Assembly (NCBI GenBank): GCA_964611435.1
Contig: CAZSXT010000016.1
Location: forward strand, 18,993-82,992
Length of the DNA: 64,000 nucleotides
DNA from: JAYPHU01 sp964611435
GTDB taxonomy: Bacteria > Pseudomonadota > Alphaproteobacteria > Rhodospirillales > UBA2165
Direction: 5' to 3'
Shown: positions 42,078 through 49,179 of the stretch, in pieces
Numbering within the stretch: position 1 is the stretch's first letter
Layout of the letters: each line of letters opens with the position of its first letter
Position numbers and translations under genes: made by a program
The notes under the pieces: model-generated
Seen by the model: only the letters and a program-made list of their open reading frames with translations
Told to the model about the DNA's origin: nothing
Database searches by the model: none

Positions 42078-43085
42078 TTACGTCCAGGTGGCGAAGCCCA
42101 TGGCGTTGCCGGTGCCGGCCTCGGACCGGTAGCAGGGCACGTATTCGAACATGTCGATGGTCAGGCCCGATTCAGACAACGCGCCGGCGCTGGTGATCCA
42201 GTTCTTGGTTTCCGACGTGCCGGAGCGGAATAGTTCGTCCGGTTCGCTCGTCAGCCCGCTCGGATCATTGGCTTTGAAGGCGGCGATCATGCGCTGGTCA
42301 TGTTCTTCGTCGATGACGAAATGGCTGAGGCCGCCGGACGCGACGATGGCGACTTTCTTGTCGGAGTCCCAGTCGCGGATGGCCCGGCCGAGCATCTGCC
42401 CGAATTCGAAGCAGCGTTTGGGCGTCGCCTGATTGGGCGGATAGAAGGTGTTCAGCATCACCGGCACGAAGGGAATCGGCTTGTCGTTGCAAATGCGCCG
42501 CTGCACATAGCCAAAGGCGTGGCCGATGCCGATATTGCCTTGCTCCCCCTGGGGAATGCCGCCGCAGGTGGCGATATCGAACCCGTCATCCTTGGCCTGG
42601 CTGATAATCTTCATGGCCAGATCGGGCTCGGTCTCATAGCGCACATCGTCGGGCGTACGATAATTCATGGCGGCCAGAGCCAAAGCCTTGGATTTTTTTT
42701 CGATATCCTTGGCTGGCGGCCGGTTCAGCACGTGATCACCGTAAAAAACGGCAAATGTCGGCATGTTTTCGGGCTGGAACCATTCATGCTGGTCATCGCC
42801 GACAATAACCAGGACATCCGGATTGACGTCGGCCAGCCGATTGCCCAGCTCCTTGATATGCGCCTGGCAGGCAGCGTGGCGTTCTTCCCGGACGGGAAGT
42901 TCGATCTGCGCGGCGAGATTCTCGGCCATCCTCAGATCACGCAAGTCGTCCCATTTATACTTCTCGCCCCGGTATTCCAGAGACGGGTTCTTCTTGTCGT
43001 CCTCGGCGCGGAGGCTCCACATATCTGGGGGCAACGCCAGAAGCGGGCCATGAGAACTGCCTAAACCGAATACGATCTCCGCCAT
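42078..43085 (-). CDS. Class III extradiol dioxygenase (LigB-like), second copy
   Basis: 335 residues, paralogous to the gene at 28288. Shared marks are His12 (GSSHGPLL), the base His in ASGGLSHFVID, NTFYPPNQATPKRCFEFG, and the C-terminal PCYRSEAGTGNAMGF. The second metal segment reads GDDQHEWF (Gln99-His100), so a His is present one residue later than in LigB, unlike the 28288 copy. It begins 17 bases after the PrpF/GalD-type isomerase gene and is cotranscribed with it. That pairing suits a 4,5-cleavage (protocatechuate or gallate) route: ring opening, then tautomerisation of 4-oxalomesaconate. Assignment to that substrate is inference. Confidence 0.82.
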   Translation of the reverse strand: MAEIVFGLGSSHGPLLALPPDMWSLRAEDDKKNPSLEYRGEKYKWDDLRDLRMAENLAAQIELPVREERHAACQAHIKELGNRLADVNPDVLVIVGDDQHEWFQPENMPTFAVFYGDHVLNRPPAKDIEKKSKALALAAMNYRTPDDVRYETEPDLAMKIISQAKDDGFDIATCGGIPQGEQGNIGIGHAFGYVQRRICNDKPIPFVPVMLNTFYPPNQATPKRCFEFGQMLGRAIRDWDSDKKVAIVASGGLSHFVIDEEHDQRMIAAFKANDPSGLTSEPDELFRSGTSETKNWITSAGALSESGLTIDMFEYVPCYRSEAGTGNAMGFATWT

Positions 43086-43102
43086 GATAAGGGCTCCTCT
43101 AC

Positions 43103-44218
43103 CTATTCCGCTGCCGCAGCCAGCTTGCCATCCGCGCCGGACCAGACCGATTGAGGGATCAGGACCTGGCCCTCGAACAAACGGCGAGCGGTGCGCAAAA
43201 GGGCGGCGCGTTTTACCTGGGGCGTGTCGCCGCTGCTGTCGATTTCCATCTCCACCGAGAACTCCCCGGTCGGGTGCTCCACCGAGACCAGCTTGGTATC
43301 GCCGTCTGGAATTTCCGCAATGTCATACGCGACTGTGCCGGGCATGGCGCAAGCGGTGCCGACGGAAACCGCGGCAAACACCCCAATAGCGGCGTGGCAA
43401 TCGTGCGGGATGAATGAGCGCGTGCAGATGGCCCCGCCATTTTGCGGGGCGGCGATCATGGTCATCTTGGGGATGGTTTTTTCAGTCACGTCGTCCAGGT
43501 TCATCATATGGCCGACTTCCAAACGCAACGCTTCGATCCGCTTTTTAAGCTCCGTATCAGCGTTCAGTTCGTCCCGGCTTTCATAGCCGGTGCGGCCCAT
43601 GGATTGGGCGGTGAACAGCACGATCGGCATACCGTTGTCGATGCAGGTGACATCGATGCCCTGCACCGTGTCGATGAGGTTGCCGGTGGGCAGTAGTGAG
43701 CCGCAGGCGGAGCCTTCCGTGTCCCGGAAGTTGATCATCACCGGGGCGGCTGTGCCCGGCACGCCGTCGATCCGCGCATCGCCGTCGAAACTGGGTACAC
43801 CGCCGGGAGACGGGAAGGTCACATCGGCGAGGCTGTCGGAATTTTCCATGAAAATAGTCAGCGTGGTCTCCCCGTCAGAGGGCTCGACCAGGCCGCTTTC
43901 CACCGCAAACTGGCCGACGCCGGCCAGGATGTTGCCGCAGTTCTGCACCGTGCTGGTGCGGGGTTCATCAACCACGACCTGGATGAACAGATAGTCCACA
44001 TCGACACCGGGGCGGTCGGATTTTTTGACAACGGCGACTTTGCTGGTGAGCGGGTTGGCGCCGCCGACGCCATCGATCTGCCGGTCGTCGGGCGATCCCA
44101 TCACGGACAGGAGAACCTGATCTCGCAAGTCGTCATCCGCCGGCAGGTCAGAGGCCAAAAAGTACGTGCCCTTCGACGTCCCGCCGCGCATCATCACACA
44201 GGGTATCTTGGTTTGCAT
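43103..44218 (-). CDS. PrpF-family isomerase, 4-oxalomesaconate tautomerase (GalD)-like
   Basis: 371 residues. The family start MMRGGTSKGTYF is exact, followed by GSPDDRQIDGVGGANPLTSK split near residues 42-60, the active-site Cys in VQNCGNILAGV, and GTACAMPGTVAYD. PrpF-type proteins move double bonds without cofactor: PrpF in the methylcitrate cycle, GalD in gallate catabolism. Here no prpC, prpB or acnD partner adjoins, while an extradiol dioxygenase follows in the same operon, so the GalD role is favoured. GGAGGCG precedes the ATG. The gene is divergent from the GST gene with no obvious palindrome between them. Confidence 0.85.
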   Translation of the reverse strand: MQTKIPCVMMRGGTSKGTYFLASDLPADDDLRDQVLLSVMGSPDDRQIDGVGGANPLTSKVAVVKKSDRPGVDVDYLFIQVVVDEPRTSTVQNCGNILAGVGQFAVESGLVEPSDGETTLTIFMENSDSLADVTFPSPGGVPSFDGDARIDGVPGTAAPVMINFRDTEGSACGSLLPTGNLIDTVQGIDVTCIDNGMPIVLFTAQSMGRTGYESRDELNADTELKKRIEALRLEVGHMMNLDDVTEKTIPKMTMIAAPQNGGAICTRSFIPHDCHAAIGVFAAVSVGTACAMPGTVAYDIAEIPDGDTKLVSVEHPTGEFSVEMEIDSSGDTPQVKRAALLRTARRLFEGQVLIPQSVWSGADGKLAAAAE

Positions 44219-44346
44219 GTCGCGCCTCCGTGACAGACCGGTTTTTCTTCAGTTGGGGCTATCGTACTACCGGCTTTCGGTTTTGCCAATTTGTGTTCGC
44301 AGGCCTACAGTTTCGCCTGGGATTTGCTCTTAAGGAATGCGAGACC

Positions 44347-45120
44347 ATGTTGGAGCTGTATCACAGCGGGCTCAGCACCTGTTCCAAGCAGGTGCGTCAC
44401 TGTCTCAAGGAAAAAGGTGTCGGCTATAAAAGCCATTATATCGAGCTGTGGCGCTACGAAAATCTGAACCCGGCGTACTTGGCGCTCAATCCGAACGGTG
44501 TGGTGCCGACCCTGGTCCATGACGGCGTGCCGATCATCAATGCGCCGGCGATCTGCGAATATATCGACGAGGCCTTTGACGGCCCGCCGCTAAAACCCGA
44601 TGATCTGAAAGACCGGGCGCGGATGCGCCACTGGATTATCACCGGCGATGATGTGCATCAGGCGATTATCAACCTGACCTTTACCATTAATCTGAAATCC
44701 ATGGTGGAGGAACTGAGCGAGGCGGATAAGGAACAAATGATCGCCGCCACACCCATGCCGGAACGCCGCGCCCGCTGGGTCCGGATGGCCGGCGAAGGCT
44801 ATACCGACGCCGACTTGAATGCCGCCTTGGACAAAGTGACTTACGTCGTCGATTGGCTGGAACGGGAACTAGAGGCGACCGGCTGGCTGGCGGGGCCGCG
44901 CTTTTCCCTGGCCGATCTTTATTTGCTGTCACATGTGCATCGGATACGGGAGCTGTATCCGGATCGGGTGGACCCGGCCAAATATCCACGGGTCAATGAC
45001 TGGCGGGACCGGCTGATGGCGCGCCCGGCGGCGGCGGAAGTGTATGCGCCGGGCACGGATGAGACGCCGAAGCGTCCCGGCGGCAAAAGCATTGAGGGGA
45101 TGTGGGCAGCGACGATTTGA
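44347..45120 (+). CDS. Glutathione S-transferase
   Basis: 257 residues from MLELYHSGLSTCSKQ, with AAGGA upstream. The thioredoxin-like N domain has the catalytic STCS region at residues 9-12 and the cis-Pro glutathione site NPNGVVPTLVHDG; the helical C domain has the N-capping motif LADLYLLSHV. GSTs conjugate or isomerise electrophiles and some act as maleylpyruvate-type isomerases or ether-cleaving (LigE/F) enzymes in aromatic breakdown. It is convergent with the oligopeptidase gene, 1 base apart. The setting suggests a catabolic or detoxifying role; sequence does not separate these. Confidence 0.9.
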   Translation: MLELYHSGLSTCSKQVRHCLKEKGVGYKSHYIELWRYENLNPAYLALNPNGVVPTLVHDGVPIINAPAICEYIDEAFDGPPLKPDDLKDRARMRHWIITGDDVHQAIINLTFTINLKSMVEELSEADKEQMIAATPMPERRARWVRMAGEGYTDADLNAALDKVTYVVDWLERELEATGWLAGPRFSLADLYLLSHVHRIRELYPDRVDPAKYPRVNDWRDRLMARPAAAEVYAPGTDETPKRPGGKSIEGMWAATI

Positions 45121-45121
45121 G

Positions 45122-47200
45122 CTACGCCTGATCAAATACTTTGAGCAGAAAAGCGTAGACCAGTCCCACTTCGTCGAGCCGGTCGAAACGTCCGGCCGCA
45201 CCGCCGTGGCCGGCCTCCATATTGATCTTGAGGAGCAACAGGTTGTCGTCGGTCTTAAGCTCTCGCAATTTGGCCGCCCATTTGGCCGGCTCCCAATAGG
45301 TGACCCGCGGATCGGAAATGCCGCCGGTGATCAGCATGGCGGGGTAATCCTTGGCCTCCACATTGTCGTAGGGGGAATAGGACGCGATATAGTCGAACGC
45401 TTTTTCATCCTCCAGCGGGTTGCCCCATTCCGGCCATTCCGGCGGCGTCAGGGGCAGGTCCTTGTCGCACATGGTGTTCAGCACGTCGACGAAGGGCACT
45501 TCACCGACGACGGCGGCGAACAGGTCCGTCGCCATGTTGACGGTGGCGCCGACCAGCATGCCGCCGGCGCTACCGCCGTGAATGGCGATCCGGCCCTTAG
45601 CGCTGAAGCCTTCCTGGATCAGGTGTTCCGCCGCCGCGATGAAGTCCAGGAACGTGTTTTTCTTTTTGTCGAGCTTGCCGTTCAGATACCAGCCATAGCC
45701 GCCTTCGGTGCCGCCTCGAATGTGCGCGATGGCATAGACAAAGCCCCGGTCCACCAGGGAAAGCCGGTTGGTGACAAAAGACGCCGGCATGGACATGCCG
45801 TAGGAACCATAACCGTACAGCAATGTCGGCGCACTGCCGTCGAGCGGCGTGTCCTTGTGGTACAGGACCGAGATCGGGACCTTGGTTCCGTCGTGGCTCT
45901 CGGCGAATATCCGCCGTATGACATAGTTGTCGATGTCATGGCCGCTGGGAACTTCCTGCTGTTTGCGTAACGTCCGTTCCCGGCTCTCCATGTTGTAGTC
46001 GAACACCTGTTGCGGCGTGGTCATCGAGGAATAGGTGAAACGCAGGGTTTGGGTGTCGAATTCATAGCCCGGCGACAGGCCCAGCTCGTAGGCCTCCTCA
46101 TCAAAGGATATCTCGTGTTCCTCGCCGTTCGCCAGGTCGCGGATAACGATCCGGGGCAGGCCCCTCTCTCGTTCCGAGCGGACCAAATGGCCGGAAAATT
46201 CAAGGATCGATCGGATCAAACAGCCCTGCCGGTGGGGGACCAGATCGGCCCAATTCTCCCGGCCAGGGTCGCCCAAGGGCGCTTCGACGATTTTGAAGTC
46301 CTCCGCCTCGTCGGCGTTGGTCAGGATGAACAGTTTGTCGCCAAAGTGGGCAATGTCATACTCCACGCCCGTATCTCTTGGCGCGACCGTGACCGGCGGG
46401 CTGCCGGGCGCATCGGCGTCGATCAGATGCACCTCCGACGTGGTGTGATCATGGGCGGAAATTTCGATGAACCTGCCGCTCTGGGTCTTGCCGACGCCAA
46501 CAAAAAAGCCGGGGTCTTTTTCCTCATAGATCGTGGCGTCGTTTGCCGGGTCATCGCCCAAACGGTGCCGGTTGACCCGATAGGGACGGTGGTTCTCGTC
46601 GAGCAGTGTATAGAAAATTGTTTGGCCGTCATTTGCCCAGGCCAGACCGCCATGGGCCTCGGTGATTTCGTCGGCGAGGTTTTCGCCGGTTTCCAGGTCC
46701 CGCACCCGAATGGTGTAAAGCTCCGAACCGTTGGTGTCCGCAGCGTAGGCCAGTAGTTTTTGATCCGGGCTGTGATCGCAGCCAGCGATTTTGAAATAGG
46801 CAAGGCCTTCCGCTTCCTTGTCGCCGTGCAGCAGAATCTGTTCCTCGCCACCCGTCACGGTCGTGCGGGCAAATATCGGATGCTGGCCGCCGGTGTCATA
46901 CTTGGTGAAATAGGCGAACTCGCCGTCCGGCGCGGGCACGGAGGAATCATCTTCCTTAATGCGGCCCCGCATTTCCTTGACCAATTGGGCCTGCAAGGCT
47001 TCCGTGTCGGCCATGGCCGCCTCGGTGTAGGCGTTCTCGGCCTCCAGATAGGCGCGGACCTCTGCGTCCAGTTTGGCCGGCTCGCGCATAACCTCCTGCC
47101 AATTGTCAACCTTCAGCCAGGCGTAATCATCGGTTCGGGTCCGGCCGTGGAGGGTGATTTCGAGGGGCTTTTTCGGCGCGCTGGGCGGTGTTTGGGTCAT
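45122..47200 (-). CDS. Oligopeptidase B / prolyl oligopeptidase-family serine peptidase
   Basis: 692 residues, normal for the S9A family. An N-terminal seven-blade propeller (about 1-410) precedes an alpha/beta hydrolase domain with YGSYGMSMPASF, AHIRGGTEGGYGW and the nucleophile in HGGSAGGML; the Asp and His follow in SDPRVTYWEPAKW and EAGHGGAAGRFD. It cleaves short peptides after basic residues in the cytoplasm. No signal peptide. It is unrelated to the catabolic theme and looks like a housekeeping gene between subclusters. The upstream 300 bases hold a dispersed repeat. Confidence 0.93.
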   Translation of the reverse strand: MTQTPPSAPKKPLEITLHGRTRTDDYAWLKVDNWQEVMREPAKLDAEVRAYLEAENAYTEAAMADTEALQAQLVKEMRGRIKEDDSSVPAPDGEFAYFTKYDTGGQHPIFARTTVTGGEEQILLHGDKEAEGLAYFKIAGCDHSPDQKLLAYAADTNGSELYTIRVRDLETGENLADEITEAHGGLAWANDGQTIFYTLLDENHRPYRVNRHRLGDDPANDATIYEEKDPGFFVGVGKTQSGRFIEISAHDHTTSEVHLIDADAPGSPPVTVAPRDTGVEYDIAHFGDKLFILTNADEAEDFKIVEAPLGDPGRENWADLVPHRQGCLIRSILEFSGHLVRSERERGLPRIVIRDLANGEEHEISFDEEAYELGLSPGYEFDTQTLRFTYSSMTTPQQVFDYNMESRERTLRKQQEVPSGHDIDNYVIRRIFAESHDGTKVPISVLYHKDTPLDGSAPTLLYGYGSYGMSMPASFVTNRLSLVDRGFVYAIAHIRGGTEGGYGWYLNGKLDKKKNTFLDFIAAAEHLIQEGFSAKGRIAIHGGSAGGMLVGATVNMATDLFAAVVGEVPFVDVLNTMCDKDLPLTPPEWPEWGNPLEDEKAFDYIASYSPYDNVEAKDYPAMLITGGISDPRVTYWEPAKWAAKLRELKTDDNLLLLKINMEAGHGGAAGRFDRLDEVGLVYAFLLKVFDQA

Positions 47201-47265
47201 GGGGGCAATGTAGGCGGAAAACCGACGGGGGCAAGGGTGGAATACACACTCCCCCTTCTCCGCAC

Positions 47266-47371
47266 TGCGTCATCCCCGACCTGCGTAGCAGTTGTCGGGG
47301 AACCATGGATATATAGATGGTCCCCCGAGACTTGGCCCCAATTACATTGGTTCCAACTCGGGGGCGACGCA
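47266..47371. repeat. Intergenic mosaic palindromic element, copy 2
   Basis: Two hairpins: TCCCCGAC...GTCGGGGA (47273-47301, inner CTGC/GCAG stem) and CCCCCGAG...CTCGGGGG (47322-47364, inner TTGG/CCAA). The linker has CCATGGAT and GGT as in copy 1 (27165-27274). Ends are TGCGTCA and CGACGCA. It lies in the 302-base gap 47201-47502; no gene is seen there. Confidence 0.75.
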
Positions 47372-47502
47372 TTAAAGGGTGGAGGGAGGACAATTCACCA
47401 CGATGTTCACGAAGGTGCCGTCCAACTCAACGTCTTCGTGGCCTTTGTAATCTTCGTGGTTAAAATGGATACGCGGGACAAGCCTGCGCATGACGACATC
47501 GG

Positions 47503-48441
47503 TTAGTGTCCGCCATCCCCATAATACAGCGACACCACGTGCTTGGCCTCGGCGAAGAATAGCCAGCGTTCGGTCACCACACCAATGGCGGCGGAGAGGG
47601 CCGCGAGAACGGTGGTGATCATGCCGATGGACGGATGGAGGGTCGCGCTCAAGATCAAAACAAACGGTACAACGATCAAGGTGATATTGGTGATAATCCG
47701 CAGCTTCTGCGCATGTTTACGGGCGACCTTGTAGCCCATTTCTTCCCGCAGATAGTTGGTGCCGGTGTGGGGCGGATCGAACATCTTCACGCCCTCGCCC
47801 AGGCCCGTGGCGGTGGCAAGGGTCGATGCCGGTTGATCCTTGTCGAGGGACCGCCAATACAGGCTTTTCTGCAGGCCGACCGCGAAGTAGGCGGCCAAAG
47901 CGGCCCAGGACAGCTGATCCAGAGGCGCGCCGAATACGCGCAGCAAAGCGTCCATCAGTACCAGCCCGGTGGCCAGCGCCATCAACAGATAGCCGGGTGC
48001 GACCCAGTTGTTGTGCCAGGCGGCGATGGTGCGGAGCGACACATAGATCATGCTGGTGCAATAGACGGTGATTACCGCGCCGATGGCCGCCAGCAGCCCC
48101 ATGACCGCCCAAATGCCGTCGGTCTGTTCCAGGAACACCCAGCCGTACGCGAAGATCGCGGCGGGGCCATAGGTGATGACCGAGGCCACACCTTCCCGGG
48201 ACAGCCAGGACGACCGCCACTGACTGAAGGCCCGCCAGGCCCGTTCCGGATGGCCGAGATGGAAGGTGGAAGACAACAGCCCGGCGGTAATCAGGCCCAG
48301 CGAAATCGCCAATCCGGCGAACCCGAACCATCGGTCTGTGGGCAACAGGCCGGCAAAATTCAAGACGCCTAAAGTGCCTAAAAGTCCATAACCGGCGCCG
48401 GACGCGGTGGTGAAGAAGATAACGGAATAGGCGGGATGCAT
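47503..48441 (-). CDS. soeC: SoeC/DmsC-like membrane anchor subunit
   Basis: 312 residues with about eight hydrophobic helices, matching the DmsC anchor family (start MHPAYSVIFFTTASGAGYG, and HPERAWRAFSQWRSSWLSREG near residue 65, read as two motif halves). It should anchor the catalytic complex to the inner membrane and pass electrons to quinone. Its start lies 9 bases after the iron-sulfur subunit gene, completing an A-B-C operon. The symbol rests on the whole operon pattern (a signal-less catalytic subunit and these subunit sizes). DMSO-reductase type alternatives are possible. Confidence 0.8.
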   Translation of the reverse strand: MHPAYSVIFFTTASGAGYGLLGTLGVLNFAGLLPTDRWFGFAGLAISLGLITAGLLSSTFHLGHPERAWRAFSQWRSSWLSREGVASVITYGPAAIFAYGWVFLEQTDGIWAVMGLLAAIGAVITVYCTSMIYVSLRTIAAWHNNWVAPGYLLMALATGLVLMDALLRVFGAPLDQLSWAALAAYFAVGLQKSLYWRSLDKDQPASTLATATGLGEGVKMFDPPHTGTNYLREEMGYKVARKHAQKLRIITNITLIVVPFVLILSATLHPSIGMITTVLAALSAAIGVVTERWLFFAEAKHVVSLYYGDGGH

Positions 48442-48450
48442 GGCGCGGCC

Positions 48451-49179
48451 TCAATCCGACAACAGCCGGTCGACCCAGCCCAAAAACCCACCGGCGGGGG
48501 ATGCGTCGCCGAGTGTGCTCTGCCCTTCCTTCGAGGAGGAACGGGCGCGGGGCGGCAGGTACTTGTTTACCGGTTTGCAGTCTTGCTCTGGCATCAGATC
48601 GAACCCTTCCCGCGCGGCCACCAGCTTGGACACGCCGGAATTGGGGTCGCCGAGATCGCCAAAATGCCGGGCGGAGGCCGGGCAGGTGGCGACGCAGGCC
48701 GGCACCCGGTCCCGTTCCGGGATGTTGTCGTTGTAAATGCGGTCGATGCAGAGGGTGCATTTCTTCATCACGCCAACATCGGCGTCGAATTCCCGCGCGC
48801 CATAGGGGCAGGCCCAGGAACACAGCTTGCAGCCGATGCACATGTTTTCGTCCACCAGGACGATGCCATCCTCGCCCCGCTTATAGGACGCGCCGGTAGG
48901 GCAGACTGTCACACACGGTGCGTCGTCGCAGTGCAGGCAGGATTTGGGGAAATAGACCGTACGAGATGTCTCCTCGTCTTTCACTTCAAAGGAATGAATG
49001 CGGTTGAACCAGATGCCGGTCGCCTGCGCGCCGTAGGGCGTGGTGTCGGTCAGGGGCGCGTGATAGCCGCTGGTATTCCATTCCTTGCAGTTGACGGCGC
49101 AGGCGTGGCAGCCGACACAGATATCGAGGTCGATGACCAGGCCGAGTTTTTTCTCAGTTGTCGCGGGGAGGCTGGTCAT
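48451..49179 (-). CDS. soeB: SoeB/DmsB-like four-cluster ferredoxin subunit
   Basis: 242 residues with four [4Fe-4S] cysteine groups: CVGCHACAVNCKEWN, CLHCDDAPCVTVCPTGA, CIGCKLCSWACPYG, and CTLC with a later CVATCP. No Tat signal, in line with a cytoplasm-facing complex. It relays electrons between the molybdopterin subunit and the membrane anchor. The start overlaps the stop of the catalytic subunit by 4 bases (ATGA), so translation is coupled. Confidence 0.88.
   Translation of the reverse strand: MTSLPATTEKKLGLVIDLDICVGCHACAVNCKEWNTSGYHAPLTDTTPYGAQATGIWFNRIHSFEVKDEETSRTVYFPKSCLHCDDAPCVTVCPTGASYKRGEDGIVLVDENMCIGCKLCSWACPYGAREFDADVGVMKKCTLCIDRIYNDNIPERDRVPACVATCPASARHFGDLGDPNSGVSKLVAAREGFDLMPEQDCKPVNKYLPPRARSSSKEGQSTLGDASPAGGFLGWVDRLLSD

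Noticed and set aside
43103..44218. Methylcitrate-cycle PrpF
   Set aside because: No prpC or acnD nearby, and the following gene is an extradiol dioxygenase; GalD-like is the better context fit, though not proven.
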